Shown here: positions 8,087-17,820 of the stretch, piece after piece | How the letters are laid out: every line of letters begins with the position of its first letter | Numbering within the stretch: the first letter of the stretch is position 1 | Program-made: the position numbers and the translations under genes | Notes under the pieces: generated by a model | What the model was told of the DNA's origin: nothing | What the model saw: the letters and a program-made list of their open reading frames with translations, nothing else | The model's database searches: none | NCBI RefSeq assembly: GCF_029714405.1 | Contig: NZ_CP121651.1 | Coordinates: 496,001-560,000 of the forward strand | Source of the DNA: Bradyrhizobium sp. CB82 | GTDB lineage: Bacteria; Pseudomonadota; Alphaproteobacteria; Rhizobiales; Xanthobacteraceae | Direction: 5' to 3' | Length of the DNA: 64,000 nt

Positions 8087-9741
8087 GGGTCTGACGCAAT
8101 TTCGATGATTGGTTCAGGTTCATGGTGCGCCGATAAGTCGGGCCTGAAGGAGATCGAGCTTGGCGCGCCCGTACATTTGACGTTTGACGAGCTTAAGCTT
8201 GGTGATCTGGGCTTCCACCTGGCCATTGGACCACGGCTGCGTGATTGCCGCGTGCACCGCAGCCTTGTCGTTGGCGATGCCGGTCGCGAACGAGGCGATG
8301 AGGCTCCGCTTAGATTCATCGATCCAAGGTTCGAGCTCAATCTCGGCCTTCTTTCGGATCATCGCGTGGAAGCGGTCAACGAGAGCTCGGGCATCCGCCA
8401 GCATAGGAACGCCTTGTTCAATGGCGGCGACCGTGACGGTCTCGGCCTTGGTCAAGTGGTCCCGCTTCGTTGTCATCAGCCTTGCTATCGACCTGGCGGC
8501 GGGGATCTTCTGCAGTTGTTGATCGCTGGCTTTTTCAGCGCGCCGCCGCCGTGTGGCCCATTCGGTGACTACCCGTAGGGAGCCTTGAAAGCCTTGCCCC
8601 TTTAACCGACGCCAGAGTTCGGCGCCGTTATGACAACCGTCTGTCCATTGCGTCTCCAGGAACGGCAGATGGCTGTCGAGGGTGCTCAGACGGGTCCGGA
8701 AGACGTCCGTTCCCCCGCCACGACTGATCTGGCGGACAAAGTTGCGGCTGTGCCCCGTCCGACGGACGATCTCTTTGAGCGGCACTTTGTTGCTGACAAG
8801 CGCGGCAATGGCACCATGGGTGTCCTGACGCCTCAGATAGCCCTGATATCGCAACCTTTCCGCAGAGGTCAGGAGGGCTGGATTGATAGTCGTAGCGCCG
8901 ATTGCAGTACGAATCCCACGCATGGACCGACGTACGGCGTCGAGGAACGCCGCGCTCGCGTTTTCCATCAGATGCCAACGATCAGCCACCTGGATGGCGT
9001 CAGGGATCGCCCTGGTCGCAGCCTCACCGTATCCGCCGCCGCGATCACGCGAGACAATCCTGATCCCCGGATGCTGCGAAAGCCAAGCCTGCACGCTGGC
9101 GGTTTCCCGGTTGGGCAACAGCGCCACTATCCGCCTTCGCTCCAGATCACATACAATCGTCCCGTAACGGTGATTCCTGCGGAAGGCCCAGTCATCGATA
9201 CCCACAACGATCAGCGGATCGGATGGCATCACGGTTCGTCGTCGCACGACCCGCAGCAGGGTGTCGTTACTGACGGGCAGCATGAGTCGCTGGGCAAAGC
9301 CTGCTGCCGGTCTTCCGCCGAGTGCCAAGCCCAGATGATGGACAATGCGCTCCAGCCGCGCCGTACGACGCGCCCGCATCGGGACAACATCGTCTCCGAA
9401 CCGCTCGGCAAAGATCTGCCGTCGGCAATGCGGCACCTCGCAAACAAACCGCCGTGTGATCATTCGGATGCGTACCTCCCTGCCGACGCAGGGCAGATCG
9501 GCAACCTGTCGAAGGTAGCGACTGTGAATTCGACGCGACAGCATCCCGCACAACGGACAATCCGCCGCCGCCATCTCCGAACGGACTGTCAAAATTATCG
9601 AGTCCGTTGAATCACTTACGCTGTCAAACGCCAACCCACGAGGCACAAGTGACGAAATTCGAAAGCCAGTTCGCATGGCGTTGATTCCCCATTGGAGAAC
9701 CCGAGGTCGCCAGCGAAAATCATCGGAAGTGAGTCAGACCC
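8087..9741 (-). mobile_element. ISL3-family insertion sequence, intact
   Basis: About 1.65 kb bounded by inverted repeats beginning GGGTCTGAC at both ends (left 8087; right end at 9741), continuing imperfectly to GATGATT. CCGGATTG flanks both sides (8080-8087 and 9742-9749) while the uninterrupted site occurs once at 15960-15967, so this is an 8-bp target duplication (7 bp if the outer G belongs to the element). It encodes a single full-length transposase. Confidence 0.9.
8120..9676 (-). CDS. ISL3-family transposase
   Basis: This 518-residue transposase has an N-terminal zinc-binding region (CPLCGMLSRRIHSRYLR, then CEVPHCRRQIFAERF) and the DDE catalytic region: VVGIDDWAFRRNHRYGTI, then VSRDRGGGYGEAA and VADRWHLMENA, and near the C-terminus TQPWSNGQVEAQITKLKL, which carries the terminal glutamate. 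Length and motif order fit ISL3. The ATG at 9676 lies about 65 bp inside the right inverted repeat. No internal stop or frameshift, so the element may be active. Confidence 0.92.
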   Translation of the reverse strand: MRTGFRISSLVPRGLAFDSVSDSTDSIILTVRSEMAAADCPLCGMLSRRIHSRYLRQVADLPCVGREVRIRMITRRFVCEVPHCRRQIFAERFGDDVVPMRARRTARLERIVHHLGLALGGRPAAGFAQRLMLPVSNDTLLRVVRRRTVMPSDPLIVVGIDDWAFRRNHRYGTIVCDLERRRIVALLPNRETASVQAWLSQHPGIRIVSRDRGGGYGEAATRAIPDAIQVADRWHLMENASAAFLDAVRRSMRGIRTAIGATTINPALLTSAERLRYQGYLRRQDTHGAIAALVSNKVPLKEIVRRTGHSRNFVRQISRGGGTDVFRTRLSTLDSHLPFLETQWTDGCHNGAELWRRLKGQGFQGSLRVVTEWATRRRRAEKASDQQLQKIPAARSIARLMTTKRDHLTKAETVTVAAIEQGVPMLADARALVDRFHAMIRKKAEIELEPWIDESKRSLIASFATGIANDKAAVHAAITQPWSNGQVEAQITKLKLVKRQMYGRAKLDLLQARLIGAP

Positions 9742-9861
9742 CCGGATTGACGCCGAAATGGCATAATTTCCGGCGAGGCGCCGGAAGCCAGCCCGATGGC
9801 TTGCCCGAGCCGCTGTGATCGATGATGAGGTTGGCGGCACGCGCGCGACAGCGCTCCTGCC

Positions 9862-11301
9862 TCATGCCTGAATCGCCGCGATCAGCGCACCAGCACCCAT
9901 GATGTTCATCACGCGCGTGAGATTGTAGGCGAGCACGTGCAGCGCCATCTCAGTAGCGACCTTCGGCAAGCGCTTCGTCAGGAAGTGCGTCGCGCCCATG
10001 CGCATCTTCAGTGTGCCGAACGGATGCTCGACCGTCTCGCGACGGCGACGCATCGCCTGAGGATCAGCATCGAGCCGCCTCTGGGCATCCTCCATGACGT
10101 GCTCATGCTCCCAACGAGAGATGACGCGGTTTTTGGCCGTGGTGCAGCGCGCCTTCAGTAGGCAACTCCCACAAGCTTTCGTGACGTATCGCCGAATGGT
10201 GCGTTCGCCATCCACTGTTGTGAGCCAATATGCCAGCAACTCGCCAGCCGGGCAGCGATACACATCCTGCTTGGCCAGATATGCGAAGTCGTGCTTTCCA
10301 AACTTGCCCTTCGCCTCCATTCCGGTCGTGTTTGGCTTCGGTAGAGTCACAAGGATATCAGCGTCGGCGCAAGCCTTGATCTCCTCGCCTGTGTAATAGC
10401 CGCGATCGGCCACCGCCTCGAGCTTGTCGACGCCGAGCACGGCCTGGCCTGTTTGCCCATGTTTGCCAGTTGAGCGCGATCCGAGCCGCTATTCGTTACT
10501 TCGTGCGCGATGATGAGGTGATGCTCGGTATCTACGGCAACCTGCACATTGTAGCCAACGACCCCCGAGCCACGGCCACTCGTTGCCATGGACCGACTGT
10601 CGGGATTGGTCAGCGAGATCTGTTGATCTGGTGATGCCAGCATCGCCTCTTCGTAGGCTTCGAGCTTGTGCATCTCGCTCTTGAGCTTGGTGAGCTTTTC
10701 CTTCAGATGCGCCGTCTTCGCGGCGAGAGTCTCAGATGGCTCCTGCAGATCTGCCGTGTCGAGCTGTGCGAGATAGCGCGACACGCTCTCCTCCAGTTGC
10801 TGGCGACGGCGCTCGACCTTGCCCTTTGTGAAGTTCTTTGTCACGCGTGTTGACCGCCTTGAACTTCGATCCGTCGATGGCGACGCTCGCCTGCGTCAGC
10901 AATCCCATCCGCCGGCAAAGCTCAACGAACTTCGCGCACACCTTCCTGATACCGAGGCCGTTGTCGCGACGAAAGTCGGCGATCGTCTTGTCGTCGGGCG
11001 AAAGCCGTTGTAACAGCCAGATCACCTCGAGATTGCGTCGTGCCTCCCGCTCCAGCCGGCGGCTCGACTGGATGCGGTTGAGATAGCTGTAGATGTACAG
11101 CTTGAGCAGCACCGCTGGATGATAGCCGGGTCGCCCGGTCGCCGACGGTTCGATGTCCTCAAAACCCATCTCGTCAAGATCAAGTGCTTCGACAAACGCA
11201 TCGACAACGCGAACAGGATTGCTCTCACCGACCCAATCATCGAGGCATTCCGGCAACAACGTCGATTGATTGCGATCCGCGCCTTCAACGAACCGTCGCA
11301 T
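9862..11301 (-). pseudogene. IS1182-family transposase copy 1, two frameshifts
   Basis: Compared with copy 2 (16080-17518) this has an extra T in the run near 10831, which breaks the frame after NTRDK. Both copies share a second break at about 10445 in this copy, where MGKQAR should continue into AVLGVDKLEAVADRGYY but is one base out of phase. The three pieces together give a full DDE transposase: DUF772-type N-terminus with GYLNRIQSSRRLEREARRN, and C-terminal HPFGTLKMRMGATHFLTKRL. Confidence 0.85.
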
Positions 11302-11360
11302 CGACCGTCTCCGAAAAACCCAGAGACGATCTCTATCTGACTCGTTGTTTTCACAGCCAG

Positions 11361-11480
11361 GGTCACGAGCGTCGTCCTTTGCCATAGGCGGCTACCGTCA
11401 ACTTCCCGCTATGCCTCGTTAGCGACCGAGATCGCGCGGCGGTGCAATATCTCGCGATGGGCCAACAAGAGACATGAACC
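11361..11480 (+). repeat. Dispersed 120-bp repeat R1
   Basis: Begins GGTCACGAGCGTCGTCC and is nearly identical to 12971-13090. A more distant version occurs at 13914-14012. R1 and R2 flank the amidohydrolase gene in direct orientation. It shares the conserved core CGCTATGCCTCGTTAGCG with R3. Confidence 0.8.
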
Positions 11481-11497
11481 GGCCGCAGTGGCTACGG

Positions 11498-12856
11498 TCA
11501 CAGGGTATTCTTGTATACCCGTCCATCCTTCATAATTACCTTGAAGTTCTTGGCCGGGTCGGCGATCAGGTTGATATTCTCCAGTGGATTGCCGTCGACC
11601 AGCAGCAGATCGGCAAGCGCGCCCTGTTCCACGACGCCGAGCTTGCCAGGATACGGACTACGTTTGCCGGACAATGCCAACAATTCGGCGTTGGTTCCGG
11701 TCGCCATGCTGAGCGCTTCGGCTGGACTGTACCAGCGGACAAGCGAGGCGAGAATTGCCCCCTGTTGTTGCGCTAGCGCCTGAGAGAAGAGAACGTCTGT
11801 GCCCCATGCCGTCTTTATATTGTACTTCTTCGCCAGCTCGTAGGTCCGGGCGATGCCAGGCCAGACTTCGTCGGCCTTGGTCCGTTGGACTGAGCCTACC
11901 GGAAAGCCTTGTCTCAACCCCTCTGGGAGAGGCTGCGTACTCAACCACACGCCTTTCTCGGCAATCAGCTTGGCGGTGGCCTCGTCCATCAGGAATCCAT
12001 GCTCGATACATTTCACTCCGGCGGCGATGGCCCGTTGGATCGCCACTGATGTGAACGCGTGCACCGTGACGTATGTACCCCAATTCCCTGCTGCTTCGAC
12101 GGCTGCACGTAGTTCGGGCTCCGTAAACGTTGATACATCAATCGGACTGAAGGGCGAGGACACACCGCCGCCGGCGGTCAGCTTTATCTGAGAAGCTCCC
12201 TGCATGAGTTGCTCGCGGACACGTACGCGAACCTCGTCAGGGCTGTCGGCGACCATACTACCGCCAATTTGCTCCATGCGGCTGAGCATACCGCCGATCG
12301 TTCGCGGCAGTTCAGACAATTGTCGGAAATCACCGTGCCCGCTTGTGACCGTTATAAAGGCTCCTGAGGGATAGATGCGCGGTCCCGCAATCAGCCCTTC
12401 GTCAATGGCTTGCTTCAATCCGAATACAGGCCCGCCAACGTCGCGCACTGTGGTAAAGCCGCGCAATAGCGTATCAGTGGCCTCGACGCCCGCTGCTATG
12501 TTGTTGTAGCCCACATCACCAGTAATTGACTGAGCAGGATTGGGCCGGATCAGCATTGCATGCCAGTGTGCGTCGATCAGGCCGGGCATCAGCGTTCGGC
12601 CGTTCCCTGCGATTGCGGTCAGGCCTGGCTCTGCGGCGATTGGCTCCGTCGAGATGCGCTCGATGATATTGCCTTTGATCAGCACATTGGACGGTGCGGA
12701 GAGAGAAGCACTTTTGCCATCGAAGATGCGCACATTCTGGAACAACGTCGCACTGGCATTTGCTGGCGGCTTGCTTTGTGCGCGAGTAGCGGACGGAAGT
12801 CCAACAACCATGAGCGGAAGCGCGGCGACGAAAATCCTTCGGGACATCGAGTTCAT
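11498..12856 (-). CDS. Secreted metal-dependent amidohydrolase (imidazolonepropionase/prolidase-like)
   Basis: About 452 residues. The N-terminus has a twin-arginine-like signal (MSRRIFVAALPLMVVGLPS, cleavage probably after TRAQ). The metal-site residues of the amidohydrolase superfamily are visible: HxH in LIDAHWHAM, the lysine in QIKLTAGGG, histidines in TVHAF and CIEHGF, and the aspartate in AWGTDVLF. The C-terminal GALADLLLVDGNPLENI is typical of this family. The ATG at 12856 follows GAGGAG with good spacing, while the longer frame from 12877 does not. The substrate is unknown; relatives cleave dipeptides or cyclic amides. The gene lies between direct repeats R1 and R2. Confidence 0.88.
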   Translation of the reverse strand: MNSMSRRIFVAALPLMVVGLPSATRAQSKPPANASATLFQNVRIFDGKSASLSAPSNVLIKGNIIERISTEPIAAEPGLTAIAGNGRTLMPGLIDAHWHAMLIRPNPAQSITGDVGYNNIAAGVEATDTLLRGFTTVRDVGGPVFGLKQAIDEGLIAGPRIYPSGAFITVTSGHGDFRQLSELPRTIGGMLSRMEQIGGSMVADSPDEVRVRVREQLMQGASQIKLTAGGGVSSPFSPIDVSTFTEPELRAAVEAAGNWGTYVTVHAFTSVAIQRAIAAGVKCIEHGFLMDEATAKLIAEKGVWLSTQPLPEGLRQGFPVGSVQRTKADEVWPGIARTYELAKKYNIKTAWGTDVLFSQALAQQQGAILASLVRWYSPAEALSMATGTNAELLALSGKRSPYPGKLGVVEQGALADLLLVDGNPLENINLIADPAKNFKVIMKDGRVYKNTL

Positions 12857-12970
12857 CTTGTTCTCCTCTACAGGCATGTGTCGCGCTAGCCTCTACAACC
12901 TCTCGTCGAGGATACCGGCTACGCTGGACGACTTCAATGACGCAGAGCAGTGCGGCTGATGTCCGAGATC

Positions 12971-13090
12971 GGTCACGAGCGTCGTCCTTTGCCATAGGCG
13001 GCTACCCGTCAACCTCCGCTATGCCTCGTTAGCGATCGAGATCGCGCGGCGGTGCAATATCTCGCGATGGGCCAATTTGAGACCTGAGCC
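12971..13090 (+). repeat. Dispersed 120-bp repeat R2
   Basis: Near-identical direct repeat of R1 (11361-11480), with a few substitutions and a small indel (CTACCGTCAACTT against CTACCCGTCAACCT). It lies between the amidohydrolase and cupin promoters. Confidence 0.8.
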
Positions 13091-13207
13091 GTTGCAGCAA
13101 TCTTGTTTGTCGAAAGCTTTTCAAGCGGAGACTCGCGCTGGAATGTAGCGTCTTGTGGTAAAGAAGCTGAAATAGCACCATTTGGCGGACTGGCCAGGAG
13201 AATGCAC

Positions 13208-13699
13208 ATGTCGAGGGGTTCTAAGGTATTCAGGCCGACGGATTTGCCGGAGAGCAATTCATCCGGGTATCCGGCACCATTCCGTGAAGGCGAGGGCAAA
13301 CGATGGATCAGGCGTCTCGGCGATCACGGTGGGCTCAAAAACTACGACGTCAACTTCGTACGTGTCGAGCCAGGTGGCCAATCTTCGGCCCGGCACTCCC
13401 ACACGAAACAGGATGAATTCGTTTATATCGTCGAGGGGGAATTCGTCCTCGTCACCGATGCGGGACGCGAGACGGTCGGGCCTGGCACCTGCATCGCATT
13501 CCCGGCGGACACTGGCGATGGTCACCACTTCCTGAATGCGACCGACAACGATGCCGCCTTTCTGGTCGTGGGAGATCGCACACCAGGCGACGAAGTCACC
13601 TATCCGGACATCGACTTGGAGTTGAAGGTAGGCCCCGATGGAGTAAAGACGTTTCGTCATAAGGACGGTTCGCCGTATCCGAAACTTGAGCGCACTTAA
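13208..13699 (+). CDS. Cupin-domain protein
   Basis: About 163 residues forming a single cupin. Motif 1 is visible as ARHSHTKQDEFVYIVEGEFVLV (H, H and E as metal ligands), and motif 2 as GPGTCIAFPADTGDGHHFLNAT with the last histidine ligand. The ATG at 13208 stands 8 bp after GGAG; the ATG at 13202 is too close and the longer frame from 13103 lacks support. Such proteins are often small isomerases, dioxygenases or sugar-binding regulators; no specific activity can be assigned. It appears to be a single-gene unit between R2 and the cyclase. Confidence 0.8.
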   Translation: MSRGSKVFRPTDLPESNSSGYPAPFREGEGKRWIRRLGDHGGLKNYDVNFVRVEPGGQSSARHSHTKQDEFVYIVEGEFVLVTDAGRETVGPGTCIAFPADTGDGHHFLNATDNDAAFLVVGDRTPGDEVTYPDIDLELKVGPDGVKTFRHKDGSPYPKLERT

Positions 13700-13913
13700 C
13701 CAACCACTCCGCGGGCGCCGATGGGGCACTTTCGCTAATCGGCTACCGCGAGAATTGAGCGCGGTTCCCGATTAAACAATCGAGCAAAGTGGAGCTAGCT
13801 GACCCGAGCCCTCCACGTGCAGCCTTCCGAGTATCGATCATTTGCACGGTTGTCGCCTCTGATATGCGGCTTAGCACGCATCGCAGCAAAATCGGCCACT
13901 CAATGTCGGAGTC

Positions 13914-14012
13914 GGGTCATCAGCGTCGCCCTCGCCAACAGACGGCTGCCCTCCAATTTCCGCTATGCCCCGTTAGCGACCGAGATCACGCGGCGGGGCT
14001 ATATGACGCGAA
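13914..14012 (+). repeat. Diverged copy R3 of the dispersed repeat
   Basis: Shares with R1 and R2 the core CGCTATGCCCCGTTAGCG followed by ACCGAGATCACGCGGCGG. It is upstream of the adenylate cyclase and lies inside the open frame that extends 5' of the probable start, which argues against that extension being coding. Confidence 0.65.
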
Positions 14013-14091
14013 GGGCACACAAGCCGACATTAGCCGTGTGGTTCGGACACGCGATCGGTCGTATAATATCTCGTCGGTTGGATTGCGAACT

Positions 14092-15885
14092 ATGGTGCAG
14101 GAGCGGCCAGTCCGGGTCGAGCGGAGGTTGTCAGCGATAGTGGCCGCCGACGTGGCTGGCTATTCGCGGATGATGCACCACGATGAAGAGACCACACACG
14201 CTAAACTGACAATACTTCTCGCCGATGTTGTAACGCCTGCGATCTCCGAACACGGCGGCCGCATCGTCAAGAATACCGGCGACGGGTTCTTGGCAGAGTT
14301 TCCAAGTGCGGTCGGAGCGGTTCGAGCGGCTCTGCAGTTTCAGACCCGCGTCAAAGAATTCACAACCACCGACGCCGGAGACGCCCGTATTGCATTCCGT
14401 GTCGGCATCAATGTCGGCGACGTGATTGTCGAGCCACATGACATCTTTGGGGATGACGTGAACATTGCGGCGCGGCTTGAGAGCATTGCAGAACCGGGTG
14501 GTATCTGCATTTCGTCGTCTGCCCACGATCATATCCATGGAAAGATCAGCATTCAGTTCGTCGATCTGGGCGAGCAGGTCCTCAAAAATATTGATCGTCC
14601 AATCCGCGCCTATGTCGTGGTCCGGGACGAGCACAGCCCGACGACACTCGGTGGGCGCGCGAAGGAAAGCCCAACTTCACCGCCTCGTCTTTCCCTCGTT
14701 GTGCTGCCTTTCGCCAACCTCGGCGGCGATCCCAAACAAGACTACTTCCCCGATGGTGTGACCGAAAGCCTCACCACGGACCTGTCGCGCATCTCAGGCT
14801 CGTTTGTGATCGGTCGACACACCGCGTTCACATACAAGGGCAAGGCGGTTGACCTGAAGAAGATCGGACGTGAATTGAACATCCGCTACGTGCTCGAAGG
14901 TTCTGTGCAGCGTAGTGATGACCGGCTTCGGGTAAACGTCCAACTCGTAGACACAGAAACTGGCGCGCATCTGTGGGCCGACCGTTTTGACAAACCCATC
15001 GCCGATCTGTTCGACATGCAGGACGAGATCGTAGCGCGGTTGGCCAACGCGCTAAATGCTGAGCTTATTGCAGCCGAAGCACGGCGAGCAGAGCGCTCTG
15101 TAAATCCCGACGCGATGGATCTGTATTTCCAAGGCATTGCTTTCGCAAACAGGGGGACTACCCCAGAATACATGACGCGGGTGCGCGGCTTCTTTGAGCG
15201 GGCTTTGACGCTCGATCCCTTTTGTGTTGAGGCGCTGGTCGGTGCAGCAACCGTCGATGAGACAATTGCCAGCGCCCTCTTAACGGATGATGACCCGGGA
15301 CCGCGCCTCGCGGCGGCTGAGGCAACTTTGAACAAGGCTCTGTCGCTGGCCCCGCAGCATGCTTCGGCGCACTTGGTGTTGGGCATCATCGAAATTCTGA
15401 CTAATCGCGCGGCTCAAGGCATCGCTGAATGTGAGCGGGCGTTGGCGCTGGATCGTAATTTGGCTCATGCTCACGCTTGGATCGGTCTTGCCAAGATGTT
15501 TGTCGGCCGTGCAGCGGAAACCGAAACCCACGTCCGTGAAGCGCTCCGGCTATCGCCTCGCGATACCCGTTCCTATATTTGGCTCTTGATCGCTGGCTTA
15601 GCTAAGCTGCACCTTAGCGCCGAGGGGGAAGCAGTGGCTTGGCTACGCCGTAGCATTGAGGCCAATCGAAATCATCCGCTCGGACAACTCTGGCTCGCCG
15701 CCGCGTTGGCGCGGCTTGGCAGGCTGGACGAGGCGAAGGCCGCCGCCCGGGCGGCTCTCGCGCTTAATCCGAGTTTTACCATTCGCCGCGTACGCGCCAA
15801 CGTACCAAGCGACAATCCGACTTACCTCGCCGGACGCGAGCGCATCTATGCAGATTTGCGCTTGGCGGGGGTGCCGGAGGAGTGA
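14092..15885 (+). CDS. Class III adenylate cyclase with TolB-like and TPR domains
   Basis: About 597 residues from ATG 14092. The cyclase homology domain covers roughly 10-180: metal-binding Asp20 (IVAADVAGYSRMM), Asp64 (KNTGDGFLAEFPS), and DDVNIAARLESIAEPGGICI with the Asn/Arg pair. A TolB/FlgO-like domain follows (SLVVLPFANLGGDPKQDYF to DLFDMQDEIVARL, about 200-330), then TPR-type helices to the end (GIAECERALALDRNLAHAHAW). It predicts a cytoplasmic cAMP producer with a protein-interaction tail, a common rhizobial design. The frame is open up to 13789, but that part is repeat R3, so the downstream start is preferred; no strong ribosome binding site was seen. Confidence 0.88.
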   Translation: MVQERPVRVERRLSAIVAADVAGYSRMMHHDEETTHAKLTILLADVVTPAISEHGGRIVKNTGDGFLAEFPSAVGAVRAALQFQTRVKEFTTTDAGDARIAFRVGINVGDVIVEPHDIFGDDVNIAARLESIAEPGGICISSSAHDHIHGKISIQFVDLGEQVLKNIDRPIRAYVVVRDEHSPTTLGGRAKESPTSPPRLSLVVLPFANLGGDPKQDYFPDGVTESLTTDLSRISGSFVIGRHTAFTYKGKAVDLKKIGRELNIRYVLEGSVQRSDDRLRVNVQLVDTETGAHLWADRFDKPIADLFDMQDEIVARLANALNAELIAAEARRAERSVNPDAMDLYFQGIAFANRGTTPEYMTRVRGFFERALTLDPFCVEALVGAATVDETIASALLTDDDPGPRLAAAEATLNKALSLAPQHASAHLVLGIIEILTNRAAQGIAECERALALDRNLAHAHAWIGLAKMFVGRAAETETHVREALRLSPRDTRSYIWLLIAGLAKLHLSAEGEAVAWLRRSIEANRNHPLGQLWLAAALARLGRLDEAKAAARAALALNPSFTIRRVRANVPSDNPTYLAGRERIYADLRLAGVPEE

Positions 15886-15895
15886 GGTCAGCTTG

Positions 15896-17586
15896 GGGTC
15901 TTGGCCGCGTGAAAACGTTTCAATGCGGGGGGCGCCGCTTTGAACAGCCCCATGGGGTTCCGGATTGACGCCGAAATGGCATAATTTCCGGCGAGGCGCC
16001 GGAAGCCAGCCCGATGGCTTGCCCGAGCCGCTGTGATCGATGATGAGGTTGGCGGCACGCGCGCGACAGCGCTCCTGCCTCATGCCTGAATCGCCGCGAT
16101 CAGCGCACCAGCACCCATGATGTTCATCACGCGCGTGAGATTGTAGGCGAGCACGTGCAGCGCCATCTCAGTGGCGACCTTCGGCAAGCGCTTCGTCAGG
16201 AAGTGCGCCGCGCCCATGCGCATCTTCAGTGTGCCGAACGGATGCTCGACCGTCTCGCGACGGCGACGCATCGCCTGAGGATCAGCGTCGAGCCGCCTCT
16301 GGGCATCCTCCATGACGTGCTCATGCTCCCAACGAGAGATGACGCGGTTTTTGGCCGTGGTGCAGCGCGCCTTCAGTAGGCAACTCCCACAAGCTTTCGT
16401 GACGTATCGCCGAATGGTGCGTTCGCCATCCACTGTTGTGAGCCAATATGCCAGCAACTCGCCAGCCGGGCAGCGATACACATCCTGCTTGGCCAGATAT
16501 GCGAAGTCGTGCTTTCCAAACTTGCCCTTCGCCTCCATTCCGGTCGTGTTTGGCTTCGGTAGAGTCACAAGGATATCGGCGTCGGCGCAAGCCTTGATCT
16601 CCTCGCCTGTGTAATAGCCGCGATCGGCCACCGCCTCGAGCTTGTCGACGCCGAGCACGGCCTGGCCTGTTTGCCCATGTTTGCCAGTTGAGCGCGATCC
16701 GAGCCGCTATTCGTTACTTCGTGCGCGATGATGAGGTGATGCTCGGTATCTACGGCAACCTGCACATTGTAGCCAACGACCCCCGAGCCACGGCCACTCG
16801 TTGCCATGGACCGACTGTCGGGATCGGTCAGCGAGATCTGTTGATCTGGTGATGCCAGCATCGCCTCTTCGTAGGCTTCGAGCTTGTGCATCTCGCTCTT
16901 GAGCTTGGTGAGCTTTTCCTTCAGATGCGCCGTCTTCGCGGCGAGAGTCTCAGATGGCTCCTGCAGATCTGCCGTGTCGAGCTGTGCGAGATAGCGCGAC
17001 ACGCTCTCCTCCAGTTGCTGGCGACGGCGCTCGACCTTGCCCTTTGTGAAGTTCTTGTCACGCGTGTTGACCGCCTTGAACTTCGATCCGTCGATGGCGA
17101 CGCTCGCCTTCGTCAGCAATCCCATCCGCCGGCAAAGCTCAACGAACTTCGCGCACACCTTCCTGATACCGAGGCCGTTGTCGCGACGAAAGTCGGCGAT
17201 CGTCTTGTCGTCGGGCGAAAGCCGTTGTAACAGCCAGATCACCTCGAGATTGCGTCTTGCCTCGCGTTCCAGCCGGCGGCTCGACTGGATGCGGTTGAGA
17301 TAGCCGTAGATGTACAGCTTGAGCAGCACCGCTGGATGATAGCCGGGTCGCCCGGTCGCCGACGGTTCGATGTCCTCAAAACCTATCTCGTCGAGATCAA
17401 GTGCTTCGACAAACGCATCGACAACGCGAACAGGATTGCTCTCACCGACCCAATCATCGAGGCATTCCGGCAACAACGTCGATTGATCGCGATCCGCGCC
17501 TTCAATGAACCGTCGCATCGACCGTCTCCGAAAAACCCAGAGACGATCTCTATCTGACTCGTTGTTTTCACAGCCAGGGTCACGCC
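15896..17586 (-). mobile_element. IS1182-family element copy 2
   Basis: About 1.69 kb, the uninterrupted counterpart of 8016-11374. The left end begins GGGTCTTGGCCGCGTG ten bases after the cyclase stop; the right end is ...TTTTCACAGCCAGGGTCACG. The ends form an imperfect inverted repeat (TTGGCCGCGTGAAAAC against CTGGCTGTGAAAAC). Confidence 0.85.
16080..17518 (-). pseudogene. IS1182-family transposase copy 2, one frameshift
   Basis: Two overlapping frames (17518-16565 and 16658-16080) make up one DDE transposase. The first ends in nonsense after ANMGKQAR. The second, one base out of phase, resumes AVLGVDKLEAVADRGYYTG and runs to the normal C-terminus. The same break is in copy 1, so the lesion predates the copies. 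A programmed -1 shift is possible, but no classical slippery heptamer is visible (the site reads CAGGCCAGGCCG). The start at 17518 matches the related protein at 34365. Confidence 0.8.
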
Positions 17587-17820
17587 CGGAAGAACTCGGG
17601 TGGAGCATATCGAGTCCGCTTCACCCCCCAAGGAGCGGACGTCTAGCGGACATGCCGGGTCGGCCGCTTAGGGCCAAAGCACAAAGTCGCTGCGCTCCAG
17701 CCCGCTGCGCGGGAGCAAGAGCCGAGAGGCCGGTAGCCGGTTGAGAGGATAGTAGTAGCACTGGAGAGCCCCGTCCTGAGAATCGAGGTGTCGCAAGCCT
17801 CACTCAGAATGGAGCTCCCC

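Larger units (their letters stand above)
8016..11374 (-). mobile_element. IS1182-family element copy 1, split by an ISL3 element
   Basis: The ~72 bp at 8016-8087 and the block 9742-11374 match, in order, the continuous copy at 15896-17586. The left end GGTCTTGGCCGCGTGAAAAC and the right end (reverse strand CCTGGCTGTGAAAACA) form an imperfect inverted repeat. The ISL3 element at 8087-9741 lies between the two parts. The right end abuts a 120-bp dispersed repeat (11361-11480). Confidence 0.8.

Noticed and set aside
13789-14091. N-terminal extension of the adenylate cyclase frame
   Set aside because: This part lies over dispersed repeat R3 and resembles no cyclase N-terminus; the domain begins just after ATG 14092.
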